DNA of 64,000 nucleotides from Apophysomyces variabilis. Taxonomy: Eukaryota > Mucoromycota > Mucoromycetes > Mucorales > Mucoraceae. A model generated the notes under the pieces. It searched no databases. It saw nothing but the letters and a program-made list of their open reading frames with translations, and had not been told where the DNA came from. Both the position numbers and the translations under genes were made by a program. Positions 34,154 to 46,707 of this stretch are shown here, in pieces (position 1 is the stretch's first letter; every line of letters starts with the position of its first letter). The stretch spans positions 434,001 to 498,000 of the forward strand of contig MZZL01000376.1 of NCBI GenBank assembly GCA_002749535.1, read 5' to 3'.

Positions 34154-35482
34154 GATAAAGCAGTTCGAGTGTTTCTTCTCTTGAATGCAGGGGAAAGAAA
34201 GAAGTATAAGAAAGAAAGAGGCTTTTCTTAATGTAACTGGTAAAATAAATTCTTGGACTTATATGCTCATGGTCTCCGCTTCTCAGATATGCTCCTTACC
34301 ACGATCACGTGAATGTTCAGGCACTCCGGTTTTGTCTATGTTCGGAGCAGGAAACCCATAGACCATTCCAGTTGCAAAGCAAAATGACCGCCTCATCGTA
34401 TCCTCAGCCCATCTCGAACAATTATCCGGTACAAGAAATTGGACTGGTAAAGCTTACGATAGAAAGTTTCTGTTCAAACAATTCTACAGGAAAAACTGCA
34501 GAGAGGCTATATTATGCTGCCAGGGAAGAGGTCACCATTTTTCAACAAGGATGGCAATATATTGGCCATTCTCTTCGACCGTTCGCACGATAATGACTAA
34601 CACTAGTATTTTTTATGCCTGCTTTAAGAATGGTATAACAGCCAATTGATCTCCTTGTGATAAGTGCCACGGGCGCCTGTATCGAAGATTGCTGATCAAC
34701 TATAGCCCGGTAACTTGCAGATTTTTTGAATGTTATTTTGTGCCTGTTTCATAATAGTCCGCGTCCTTGCATAGGACGGATTTACTTTGTTGAATACATA
34801 TTTCGCCTCAATTTACGCAATAACATTACGCCTTAGGTTTTAAGTTGTGTAATGGTTGGAAGGATAGCCTCTGTAGCTTCGCCTCGAAAATGTTCACACT
34901 AACGAGATGTTATTTTTTTAAAAAAGAAAAATCTGTATAATTATCGTATAAACAGTTTTCCCGCCAAAATAACGAGTCATGGTAACGGGGCATTAATGAT
35001 ATGCCGAAAAACTGATTATAGAATTGAGATACCGCCAGTTAGTCAAGGAGCCATCTGCTTATCATACCATCCATCTTGCAAGAACTGGTAACACTATCTT
35101 AGACTCAAGCATGTTTGGTCACTTATTGCCATGATAAGGATGGATGAACTTCATGACCATTGGGCACTAACTGTAAGTAAGATAAATCATTTTATTCTGC
35201 TGACGAGTTGTTCAGCAGCTTTCGAAGAATCGAAGGATAACCTAATTAATAAACATGGTAAATTGGAGATAAATAGCGTTGGGTACATGAGAATACATAA
35301 AGAGATTGTTCTAGTTTATAGTCCATCTTTATTGCAAAACATCGATAAGATGACAAGAGATAGCCATCTGCATGATAATACAGTGATGCATAAGGACAAA
35401 AGGAGAAAGGAGATAAGACAATATTGTAGTCGCCTTTGAAACTAAGAGAAGAGGAAGAAATTGAGATTGGGTACAGAGATGT
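34154..35482. other. 1.3 kb intergenic, no supported gene
   Basis: Upstream of PAH and downstream of GrpE (both minus). Plus-strand ORFs at 34309-34593 (95 codons, Ser/Asn/Gln mix) and 35131-35439 (102 codons from ATG) have no known motif. The second contains a GTAAGT early on and could be chance. Confidence 0.45.
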
Positions 35483-36279
35483 TTAAGTTTTCTCTGCTAC
35501 CACACCCACTTGCGCAGGACGAAGAACACGGCCTTTGATCACATAACCCAGTTTTTGAACCGTGAACACAGTACCAGGTTCCTTATCTGGAATTGGCGTC
35601 TGGAAAACAGCTTGGTGCTTATTGGGATCGAACTTTTCCCCTTCTGGATTATGCTGTTCGATCCCATGACGTCGTAACGTCTTGACCAGTTCAGCCTCTG
35701 TCATCGAGACGCCTGTGTAAAGGTTCGTCAGCTGTTCTGTCAACTTTAAAGGATCATCGGCGATCGGGGAAGTCGGCGCAGTTTCCTTACTACGCAATTC
35801 CACCGGTACGGAAGCAAGTGCCATCCCGAGGATATCTACCGTATCGAGGATATCCTTGGCAAATTTTTGGATAGCATATTCCCGTGCATTGCTGACTTCT
35901 TTTGCGCTACGCTGACGGAGATTTTCCTGGTCAGCTAGAACGCGAAGGTAGGCATCCTGTTACATTCTATCTTGAGTCTACGCCCCGTCCATCCAACAAC
36001 AGTAAAACTTGCCTGCAGCTCTGCGAACTTTTTGTCTTTTTCCGCGAGTTGCTGTACCATTTCGTCATTTTGAGAGGTTTCCGCCTTTGGTGGCGGTTGC
36101 GCTTCTCCATCCTTTTCCGGGTTCTCTGCGGTCGTGGGCTTTCCTTCATCGTTGTCATTGGCTGTTGTATAAGTACGCCCCACACGAAGTTTACGTAATG
36201 CACCTAATTGTGTTGCAGCATTTAGACGAGTTGATGAAGGAATACTGATGACGTGGCGAAGCGAAGAAAAGACAAGCAT
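35483..36279 (-). CDS. MGE1: Mitochondrial GrpE, Hsp70 nucleotide exchange factor
   Basis: GrpE homologue (Mge1) that releases ADP from matrix Hsp70 during protein import and folding. Two exons (minus), 36279-36013 and 35956-35483, 246 aa. The start has a basic, acid-poor presequence (MLVFSSLRHVISIPSSTRLN, then LRKLRVGRTYTTA), a linker rich in Glu/Pro, the long coiled-coil helix (KFAELQ joined to DAYLRVLADQENLRQRSAKE), FAKDILDTVDILGMAL, and the beta-domain (FDPNKHQAVFQTPIPDKEPG, VFTVQKLGYVIKGRVLRPAQ, VGVVAEK). The single intron has a GC donor (AG|GCAAGT) and AG acceptor; skipping it in this phase restores the conserved helix exactly. It lies head-to-tail with PAH. Confident identification. 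Confidence 0.95.
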
Positions 36280-36639
36280 TAGTCAAACCGAGAAAAAGTG
36301 ACACCGCAAAAAAGCAAGCGGGTCACATCATGCAAAGTTTCTAAAAAAGCATCGAACCTAAGCGCTCCTTGAAAATTCGCAGAAGCAAATATTTTAGCCG
36401 CAATGGCGTCTCCATTTTTCTACTGTTTATTGCATGACAATTTGCGGTTGTTTAGGTAAATAATTTTCGTCAACTGGAAATGATATAGATAAAGGGCTTG
36501 TGAGAACATTGCTTCCCCAGGATAATAATTTCTTACTTACACAGATGATATGCACAACCGTTCAAGACGTATAGATCTAAATCCTCGTTACGAGGAAATC
36601 ACATTCGTAGTGGCGATATCGTTTTTAGACGGACGGCAG
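36280..36639. promoter_or_regulatory. MGE1 upstream region with heat-shock-element-like dyad
   Basis: About 360 bp between MGE1 and the Fanzor relic. At 36371-36378 lies GAAAATTC, the GAAnnTTC core of a heat-shock element, followed by a third GAA one base out of the ideal 5-bp spacing (GAAAATTCGCAGAA). It is about 95 bp upstream of the MGE1 ATG. The match is seen; regulation is inferred from Mge1 being a chaperone cofactor. Confidence 0.35.
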
Positions 36640-39359
36640 AATTCTATGGGGCGAACCTTGTCCGCGCCAAACCGAGTTTGCAATGTAGAACATGTTTTTT
36701 GCCGAATTAATGTCCCGTTGCCATAGTGTACGGCAGTGTTTGCAAACTACTACACCATGGTGGGACACAGAATCGGACATGGTGGCTTTCTCCAGCCCTT
36801 TCTGAAGGCAGCTGTTGCACAGCTGTAGATAACCCATGAGGGGTACATATGAAGCAAAAGATAACAAACCTAAGGCGTGTAAAATTCATCGAGTGTTGTT
36901 GCAATCAATTCCCCTCTCCTTTCTCTTCTCTCTAGCATTTTCCAACAGGTGTTGACTAACGCAGCACGCCTGTCCTTTCTTGACACGTCCACTCGCACCA
37001 AACATTGCTGATCCGAATACAATTAATGGTATTTTTTTGCTTGCTTGAAATGCCTTTGGATGCGATTTCTTTATGCTTCGGTGCGGTTTATTTTGCGTTG
37101 ACCTTATTACAGACTCTTGTGGCCTAGGTTAGAAAATTTCGTTAATATCATTTATTTCAGTATTTTGCACTTAGTCTCTGAAAACGATCGCCATTTCAGC
37201 TTCTTTTGTTCTCGCCGTTTCAACCTCTTCTTCCTCCTCTTTCGTCTATTCTTTTGAGTCTTTCTTCGCCGCTGCTTGCAGTACCTTTTTCCACCGTTGA
37301 CTAACACATTAACGAGCTCTTCACGAGAACGTTGTGCTCCTTTGTAGTCGTGCAAACGTTTCTCAGCCATGCCGGGCCCGTAAAAAGCTGTCAATACTGG
37401 AAAATTCTGGGCGAAGCACTCCACGAACTGATGATGTTGCTCTGATGATGCTGTTTTACAGGTCTCTAAACCGGTCTCGATACGAGTGATACCCGCCGCA
37501 TCCTTCCGTTTTCCGAGTTGTTTCGCTCTCCGCGTAGCGCCAGTCATAGCATAATACTCTTTTGTCGACACACCGCGTACTTGGTGCCTCTGTGAGCCAC
37601 TACCGTCTGCAGCTGTGTATATTCGATTCAACCCCGGATCCACGGCCCACGGTTCGAACCACTGCTCGACTTCATCAATGGTATATAGTCCTCGAGATCA
37701 ATTTCTGTTGCCGGCACCTTCTCCTTTTGTTTTCTTGCGAAAACTAGATTTGCTGCAAATCGATCAGAAAGAATACTGCATGCGAAACAATGATTTGTAT
37801 TCCCGGTAAAATCTCCCAATCTGTACGTATATATTAACACAGAGTGAGTATTTCCAAATAAATGGTAATTATTCTTATTTTCCATACCTATTAAATCCAA
37901 AACCAGTAAGGTCAAGCGCTTCAAAAAATACTCGTGGGTATTCGCTCGGTGTGTTTGTTCTTTAATGGATAACAGATTTGCCAAAAGTTTGACGTTTATT
38001 GAAACAAAACGCCACTTGCAACTTGGTTTTGGTGAAATCGAGAAAAGACGAGGCAGAGTTGTATCACTAGAACTTTTTTCGGAAGCAGCAACGATCTTAT
38101 GCTCTTCTTCATAGGAAGACAGGATGTATTTTAACGTTGGAATATACGCGCCAGGAGATGCCGATATGGCTTGCTGCGTTGCAGGCTTAGGCGTCAGTGC
38201 CTCTAAATCATCACAAATCTTATCGACAATAGCCACTAACGGCAAATCCGGTTCAATTGAATTAAGTCATTGAGGGGATACACTAGCAATGCGTTCGAAG
38301 GCATATTCCGATGCAATATTTTGTATCTGTTTTCTTCATACTCTGTATACGATGAAACTTAGTTCAGATATACCAAAACACGATACATACCGCAAACGCT
38401 ACTGACAGCTTATGTTCAACAAATGAACGCACTCGAGTTTCGAAATTTTCGACTATATTGTTTGAATAGCATGTGGCCAGCAATACACAAGCTTCCGACA
38501 ATATATCAGATGATCTTAGTTGTGTGTTGGGCGCTTGTTGCATCTGAGAGTGTTTGTCACGAAATTCTCTCCACGAGCTGCTAAGATTTGTTGGCATTTT
38601 ATCGTTTTTAGTTGTCATTGACTTGTTGAGCACAATTTGGGTGATCGAATAGAAAAAATCTTGAGTGAAGCAGATAGGTGGAATCACTTGATGATCCAGT
38701 ATGTACTGGTTGAGTTCTAGCAATCACCTCTCTCGTATATTGTGAAAGCTCTTGAATTTTTCTTCTGAACTGATTTCGATATACCTCAACGACAACGGAA
38801 TGTAGGGGAGCTTTTCGAGCGAATGTTTCGAAACCTTTCACGAGCTGATCTTCTAACATCTCCTCGGTCCACTTTGGTGTGTTGCGGGCAACTCTTCGCT
38901 CGAGTACTTCTATGTTCAATGGAACCACATGCAGGACATGGATTTGCTATAAAGGTTGTATTACTGGAACTTGCTTGCTTAGTCTCTCGACCCGTTTTCT
39001 TTGCGCCTTTGAGCGCCACACTCTGAACTTCTGGCTGGCGCGTCCGCTTAGTACCAGGTATTGGGCATACTTTAAGCGTGATACACTGTATAGCAGTGTG
39101 CATTGCAAACATTTGACCTCTCATTGGACACAGTTTCGACTTCGTCTTTTGATGCCCCCAGAGTCCACAAGAATTATACTGCGACTAATTTGCTGAGGTT
39201 GGTTGCTGTCAGTTAACTATCTTTTATGAGGATGTATACGTACCTTTTTTCAACCCTTCCTGCTCCTGCAGCTGCTTCTGTAATTCCATATCAGCGGCTT
39301 TTTTTTTCCTTTTTCTTCTGGATATAGTCTTTGCCTGTCAAGGCGATCTGAGACAACAT
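36640..39359 (-). pseudogene. Fanzor1-like (eukaryotic TnpB/RuvC nuclease) element relic
   Basis: Reading on the minus strand from 39359 there is a lysine-rich start (LTGKDYIQKKK), an intron (39243-39186), two zinc knuckles (CGLWGHQKTKSKLCP and CPACGSIEHRSTRAKSCP), a helical region (KWTEEMLEDQLVKGFETFA), LFSISPKPSCKWRFVSINVK, RuvC-I (AVDPGLNRIYTAADG, catalytic Asp), STKEYYAMTGATRRAKQLG, MAEKRLHDYKGAQRSREEL, a VFGSAMFGASGRVKKGQ block, RuvC-II (LDEFYT, Glu) and RuvC-III with zinc-finger half (VVVCKHCRTLWQRDINSAKN). These lie in different frames: shifts near 38880 and 38720, near 37660-37690 and near 36915, plus stops. The first CxxC of the zinc finger is missing. Fanzor proteins are RNA-guided nucleases carried by eukaryotic mobile elements; this copy should be inactive. 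Boundaries are approximate and I did not find clear terminal repeats. Confidence 0.75.
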
Positions 39360-39743
39360 GAAAAAAAGACCAGATAAGTGAACGCATATAATACCCAAAA
39401 TCATCCATGATGAATTCAACAGGAAAAGAAGAAATAACAAGAAGAAAAGATGATAACGCTAAGGTGTACTCACATTAAACCATTTCTTTTTTTTCTTTGT
39501 AATGACAACATTTATCTTACAGGACAGTGTAAACTAACAATCGCCCAAAGACAGGTTTCACATAAAATTAGCAGATTATCATTGACCTTACCCAAGGCTA
39601 AAGTCAGATAAGGAACGATTTGCCCATCGACATGTTCATGATAGTTGTCTGTATAATACTGCGCCTTGCATCGAAAGTTCTGGATCATCTTCATATATTA
39701 TTTTCATCCATCACTTTTGCTATAGTCCGTTACAATTCGTTGA
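39360..39743. other. Spacer between two element relics
   Basis: AT-rich. A 60-codon minus-strand ORF (39694-39512) is open but unassigned and may belong to an older insertion. Nothing else is supported. Confidence 0.4.
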
Positions 39744-40330
39744 ATGTGCAATAACAATGCTTCTATAAGCGTGCTTGCAAGCGACTCGCAACAAAATTTT
39801 CGAAGGGCAATTAAAGTTCGACTTCGCAAGAATAAGCGCAGTGCATATCGGAATTACACTGACGAACGTTTAGCTATGTTGCTCAATCTAGTAACTTATG
39901 AAGGAAAGTCTGCAGCAGCTGCGAGTAGACAAGTGGTTATCAAAGAAAGAACAGCTCAGAATTACGTTAAGTTGTACTACAAAATCTAAAGGAAGAAAGC
40001 TCCAGCAAAGTCTGCACATGTGAAAAAGAGAGGTTCAAAGCCAAAGCTGTCGCAAAAGTACTTTTTAGCTGGCGCAAATTACCTTGCAAGAACCGACATT
40101 AGAAAGCATTAAAAATCCGAACAGAGAGTCTGAAAACAAAAAGAAATAGGAATGAAAAAGCGATACGAAAAATAATTCATGCTAATGGCATAACTTGTTG
40201 GTTTTGCTAACCTCAAGTATTTAACCCAAAAGCTGGACGGTTGCTACCTGACCAGGCGCTCGCCGCTCAGGATATAAAATGTCAACTGACGCATCGGAGG
40301 AGTTCGGATACCCAGACACAATTTCGCGAG
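39744..40330 (+). pseudogene. Helix-turn-helix transposase remnant (Tc1/mariner-like N-terminus)
   Basis: The first 81 codons contain a homeodomain-like helix-turn-helix pattern (YTDERLAMLLNLVTYEGK, then SAAAASRQVVIKERTAQN and YVKLYYK), as at the N-terminus of Tc1/mariner-type transposases. Reading then needs frame changes and meets stops; a basic stretch (KKRGSKPKLSQKYFLAG) lies just beyond, in another frame. No DDE/D catalytic region is preserved. Family assignment is by pattern only. Confidence 0.45.
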
Positions 40331-40442
40331 CTTTTCTTCGTCTTTTCCTCCTATGACACACATAATTAGTTATATAAATGAGAAGAAAGAGCTATTTATG
40401 ATTATCTCCACATTCCATAGAAACGCTCCCTGCTTTTCTAGA

Positions 40443-40474
40443 ATCTCTATCTCTCTATCTCTCTATCTCTCTAT
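40443..40474 (+). repeat. Octanucleotide tandem repeat (CTATCTCT)n
   Basis: About four copies of an 8-bp pyrimidine-rich unit in tandem. Confidence 0.85.
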
Positions 40475-41386
40475 TAGTATACTGTATTTTCGAGTAATTT
40501 TTGCGCGCAAAAACATTTTGCCGGTAGCACCACCAGTTTCCTGCAAGCTGGTTCGACCGTCGTACTCTTCAGTTGATATATAGAAGTCTTTATTTAGGAG
40601 AAAAGAACACGTCCAGCAATGAAGTAGAGGAACAGATTCGTTAGAGATATTGTCTGACGCTTTCCAAGAAGGCCAAAGGGTCCTGTTGTTTTCAGTAGCA
40701 ATTTGGTATGTGTATGCAAACTTGATGTGTGGGTCAAGAGAGCTGAGCTGCAATAAGAGGGTACAAGATATTATGAAGGACAGTTAAATAGACATTGTGT
40801 AAAACTTCAGCAGTAATGAGAAGGGTCAAGTGCTTTGCAAAAGTGCAATGATTAGTTGAATATATTGTCTAATTGACCTCCATCCGCTTTCTATACGATA
40901 AAAGTGCTCAATGATAAGATCCTTATATGGAGGACTATTGCTTTGTTCCTAGAGACATGTACCTTCAGTGAACACTGTTAATTTATCTCTGTTTCTCACA
41001 TATTCTATTGCCAACAGAAGTAACCATACCTATGCTAACTTTGTCATTCGCTCTGTATTTTTTCAACGTAAGATCAAGGGCCAGAAGCTATGTTATATGA
41101 GGCAGATACCTAGGATTCAAACATTCATTCTGCTCTTTTTTTTGCCTATCTGAAATCGTTGTCCACAAGCGATACTGGCTTATTTACGTTTTTATGTCTC
41201 CAGATCGTTTTTCGCGTTTTACACTATTTATCTTAATTGGTGCATTTTTATTTCACAACACCATATCCATATCAGTCACTCACGTACACCTCTTGAATAT
41301 CTTGCGTTAAAATGAGGGCTTCATTTTTAGCAATATATTATGTTACCGTAAACATATGCTAGAAATCGCCAAAAATCCATTTCTCC

Positions 41387-41400
41387 AGCCGCACGCGGCT
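41387..41400. repeat. GC-rich inverted repeat (AGCCGC-AC-GCGGCT)
   Basis: A perfect 6-bp inverted repeat around a 2-bp centre, followed by a purine-rich GGAGCGAAGCGAGT motif, in an otherwise AT-rich stretch. Possibly an element terminus or a small dispersed repeat; no partner copy was found in the window by eye. Confidence 0.4.
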
Positions 41401-44400
41401 GTAACGGAAGGAGCGAAGCGAGTACAGAAGGACTAATGTTTTGTGCTGTTTACTGAATTATATTTTGCGCTACTTTAAAACAAATTTTGCCTCGATGAAA
41501 GAACCAAGTTTCTGCTAAAGAATAAGACAATATGCGTCATTAGTGAATGATTTATGCAGGCAGTACATTTTACTTACATGAACTTGATCCTCCAGTAGAC
41601 GCAAAATTCATTCGAGTAGTGTGAAATACAATTCATGGTTAGTAAATGGAAGTGGTATGATTGGTGTCTTCTACTTACCCCCGAAGGGTATCCCAGTACC
41701 CGGCTGGGCGTGGGCCCAAAGAACAAGAAAATGTCCTGGAATGTGACCTCCGGCACAAAGAGCCCACCCACCCATCCAATAGGTAATATTTTGCTTCCCT
41801 GCGCCGTTAGACTATAAAAGAATTAAAGTTAAGAATCATGATAGCATTTTGTCCGGTTTGTTGTCTTACCGCTTTGCTGGATTTCATCCGTCCGAAATCA
41901 CCCAAAGTTTCAGACTGTCTTGAATGTCCGGAAGTGTATGTTATCCTTGCTGTCGGAGACGAATACTTGCTGCAATTGACCAGAACAGAGTGTACAATGA
42001 AAGGCATTCGTGATATGTTGTCCAAGAGCTATAGTGCCCTGAGATTAGATGGCTGCATAATAATAACAACATTCAATCTTTGTCGTACCTTGTTTCACCC
42101 AATTGCTTGTCTTGAAAGATGCCTTGTGCATACTTTTTGTTCATATTTGTGTGTATTTTCTGGAATAAATAGTGTTAATAAATGATAATTGTAGGAAAAA
42201 ATCTCTCTGTTGAGAGTCCAGCAGGTCATTCTGTACTCTTCTGATTTCATACATAGAAGATTAGTCTAGTATACTAGAATCATGCGATTAGGTAAATTTG
42301 TTATGTCTGTGCGCTTTGACTTACCAGGTACTGTTGTCACATATCAGGTTGACAAAGGTATCAATAAATCGCTTAATGGAAACTGCAGTAAAAGATAAAG
42401 CCAAAAGAAAGGATAAAAAGGGACAACACGTCGTCTTATCAATGAAGGGACGCGTCATGTTATAACGCGTTAATGTTGGGGTAGTCGCGCGGATAGGGAA
42501 ATTGTTGTCATTCGATGTCTCAAGTTCCGTGGAACCGGAGATGTCGTTCGAACAATGACTGCTACAAGATAATGGGTTCGTCTAGTTGACCAGTAATTGC
42601 TCGTCCGTTGACAAAGTCAATGACTCTGAAAGATTAGATCTAACGTCATTATAATTAATAGCGTGAATCAATTCATGAAGCCATGAGAACATTATCTGTC
42701 GCAAAATCATGTTTTGTTATTCATATAACATTGGAAAGTCGATCCGTTTCCTTGAAACCTAGGGATAGGTACGAGGTATTTATTTCTGGGGTAAATGTAG
42801 CAAATGGTGCCGATTGCTTGATAAGATGCAGCTTGAGACAACAAGTGTACAACTTTATTACTATAAAGTATATGGAGTCGTTTCCTAAGTTGCACAGTGA
42901 AGATTATGTTAACAGAGAATCGAAATCGCATGCATATGCACGAAAGAGGCAAGAAGGCTAATACTAAAAATGAATGAAGACGCTATGACTTTTCAGAGGA
43001 AGCCTAATAAAGCACAAGTTTTTTTTTCTAATTGTATCATAGCAAAACATTGGCAAAGTTACTTTCTACTTTAAACTATAGCAAAACGGAGCAAAAAGAG
43101 TATCTATCTTTGAACAACATGCAGCCACATCGGAACCGCAAATGTTTCAACCAATCAAGCAAACTTATTTTTTACATTCCGCAAAAACTTGAATACCAGT
43201 TCGCAAATGAGAAATGTGAAGCCAGATACTGCTGAAGTTGCAAATGCATGAAGCCTATTCATCTTTTCTTAGAACAAGTGGTCTTTATAAGACCTCCGTT
43301 ATTTGCCATTACCATCACAGCCTGATCCCAATTGATACCAATTCAACCAAGCGAATGGTATATATCAAGAATTTAACAAGAATGCACCCAGGTACATAAG
43401 ACGATGGTAGAGATATCTGTTAGTAGAACGACTATATTGTTCTGAAACCTGCTTGACCTTGTATAGAGAAACCATTGATCGCTCCGAAGGAGCACTTACT
43501 ACTCGTTACGGGATAAGAAAGCTGCACGCGTCGCAATAAAGTCGCATGTCATACAAGATGCGACTTTTCTGAGATTTTTTGCGGCTTTGATTACTACAAC
43601 TATGCGACATGTGTACCCCTTGTATGCCATTTATACAATTTACGCGATCTATGAGACTTTTTGTCCCACAGTGACTACAGCATAAGTCTACTATTGATGG
43701 AGAGAGTCTTTGAAAGCATGTTACCGATTGCATGTCTTTCGGTTTTTCTTAGCAAGTATGCTAGTGGAGCCGGACTATTCAAACACTTTTAAGGAGGTAT
43801 GTGCATTAACTAAATGGCTTTCTTGTCATATTATGATAAAATCACTAGATATCATGCTGTTTAGCATTTTAAAATTGATATGAACGTACTTGTACCTCAA
43901 CAACTGGGACGCCATTTATGCATTTGTGTATAAAGCAGTTCATTTACACTGATATACTATTTTTCTATGTTGAAGACGATCATGTTGACTCATCGTACGA
44001 AGATCAATGGCATACATTTTGAGATTTTTGGTATTGCCGATTATGTCATTGGGCAAGGCTTCCATATCGCAACGTGTTATATAGTATTAGATTGGCTGAC
44101 TGATAATTGGACAACGCCAAAAAATGAACTACCATCAAGGCCTTTACAACGTAGCAATATGTGCTACAGATATATCAATTTGAGCTTGTTAGCAGACAGG
44201 CTTGCTATAGATGGGAGTTGGGAGAGTAGCGCCCATGCTTCATCTTGTTCGTGCCTGCGGTCCGCCTGGACAGGTCTCACATACGAAGGAAGATTATGAA
44301 ATTTAAGGGTGCTCTCGTCTTTGACGTAATCAAAATGGTTACAGTTTATTTCTTATAAACATGCTGTGTACGTCGCTTTATCGGTTAAAGTGTCTGTGTT

Positions 44401-46074
44401 TATCTTCTCTTCTTCGTACGTAAATACTGAAGTGTTCCCTGTTATCTTCCTCTTCCCTTTACCTGTGGTCTTTTCCTCGGTCAATTAGGCGAATCATACT
44501 GTTCATTCACTAATGAGACATAGAGTTATACCATACTAAAATGGAACAAATCCTTTGGGTATGTCACCTAGTTTAGAGTGGATAGACCAGCATAAAACGA
44601 GAGAAAATCACGATGAAGGACACAAGTATTGTGCTTGTACGTAACCTTTCAATGTCCTAATTTTTACCGATCTGAAATATTATGCGCATGTCGGCGATGA
44701 TCTGACAAGTAGAGGCCAAGAAAATTGGTTTGGAACAATTTTACCAATACCGGTTTCTTTCGCGAGGGTTTGGCTTCCAAGTGATGAGCCAAAACAAACT
44801 TTGCGGAGATGCAAGTTTTGCAGTAAGCGCTCTTTATATATGAATTCTTTGATCCCGGGTACACCAAGATGCCTAGCGAGATGCCTTTGCAGACTTTTCC
44901 CTCTATTTCTGAAATAATTTGGATAAGATTGTAACAAATGTCCTAAGGTATTCAAGTTATCGGGTTCTTTATTCCTTGTCTTAGGTTGCAATCACTTTTT
45001 TTTTATTGTCTTTATCCACTTACCCACCCGATCATAAAAATTACAATGATGGATTTTTCAGTACGATCTCTCCATAGTTTAAGATCGTCTTTTGATTGAT
45101 ACCTACAACGACTATCCAGATTGGCTGTATTCTTATCTGAATCTGCTCTTCCCCAATGTGCCACCTCAAAAATGAGCGTCTGTAGGTATGCGGTTGCAGA
45201 TGATATCTCGAGACTTCCAGACATGGTCCGCACGGTTTATTGACTTGGTACATCTGTACGATGAGACGAGATATTTCCCCAACTATTGAACAGCCACTGT
45301 GGGGTTTATCCTAGAAACTTTAGACTTCCTACGTGCTGTGCGACAATTCTATCATGACGTTTCTCGTGCCCAGCAATGCTCCACACAGGACGCTGCAACC
45401 TTACAGTATCCGTCACACCCGATCTTATTGGACCCTGGAAAAATAGGTCAGGAGATTCAAGCTCATATTTCTGTTGGAAATATCTGGCAGATTGTGTATA
45501 AAATGGACGCTACAGTACGAATACGCTTCTGCGATTAAAAGGCCAGAACAAGTTCGGTTGTGGCGTGAGATGAAAGTTAATACCATCGACACGCCGCTAA
45601 TTCGGCGAATGATTGCTTTACAGTCCTCTGTATCACTTCCGCCTCAAGCGCACCTTCAGAAACGTCCTACCTTGTTCTGACCGAGCAGACGCATGAGCGT
45701 GCCATTCGTCTCTCGTCATTGTTGTGGTTCCCCCCGCCGGTGCAGCTGAAGCTCATGTCCATCCATACTTCCTTAGTGAACACTTGTTTTGGTTCGCTCA
45801 GCTGCGACTCGTTGGGAAACGGCCCGTGTAAACGTGAGATCCTTAAATGGACCAAACAACCAACCAGCTCGCAGAAAACAACTCTATGTGATTAAGAGAG
45901 TTAAAAAATTAAGTAATTGATAAAAGAAGGACATTGGCGAACCTTAACTTGTTACATAGACCAAGCCCGACAGTAAAAGCGACAGCAAGCGTACGGAAAC
46001 AGTTCCTGATTCCCACTTATCCCACGGTTGTATATTAGGGCTTCCAAGCCTTCCGGAAAGGGTGGAACTGCCTG

Positions 46075-46707
46075 TTGTCGCCCGCAGTCTTGCTTTGCGA
46101 ATATACCCAAATAAATAGCAAACAGGAGAGCCGCGCAGCTGCCTCAGGGTGCGGAAGAGTGGTTACAATACGGTCTTTGCCTGGTACCGTTTTGAACAGT
46201 TACCCGGATTTCGATCCTGAGCCAGCTGTAGCAGCTCAGAATATCATTGGCGGGGAGGACGATGACGGTACCTTTCTGATCGCAGATGAAGACCTCCTTT
46301 TCGCAATTCTGCGGAGCCAACGGTATCAGCATAGAGAATGCATAGGTCGATATATGAGCGACCATGACAAAAGTCAACTATACATGATTCGCACGATATC
46401 AAAGTGTGTGCTTCTTGAACCTGGCCTTTGGGGAGTCGCCCCATATTATGTCTTTGACAAATTCGTTCGCCTGGTATTTGCCAACATTGACAGCATGCCA
46501 ACACATCGTAATACAATGGAAGATGGCCTAATTCGAGTTACAAGGAGATGTCAGTCAACAGTACCGCCAAATTGCCTACGACATGTTGGAAGACAAGATG
46601 GCGGAAGAAAAAAATATCACTCAAGGCATGTGCTGGCTTTTGGGGGACACGGCTCACGTTGTCCAAACATTGGTCGAACATGTATAAAAAAGCCCGAAGA
46701 CTCTTGA
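46075..46707 (+). pseudogene. Unassigned degraded ORF, 210 codons
   Basis: The longest open frame in the gene-poor region, but it opens without an ATG. The middle has protein-like composition (EPAVAAQNIIGGEDDDGTFL, LLEPGLWGVAPYYVFDKF). After about 46540 it turns Arg/His-rich and probably leaves the original frame; a neighbouring frame after 46700 continues (SVSYSQSVGLLKENSGQAA). I do not recognise it. Most likely part of a decayed element or lineage-specific gene. Confidence 0.3.

Noticed and set aside
44664..45253. Minus-strand ORFs with a faint resemblance to transposon internal regions
   Set aside because: The resemblance (for example IKEFIYKERLLQNLH) is too weak and frame-broken to name; kept only as decayed sequence.
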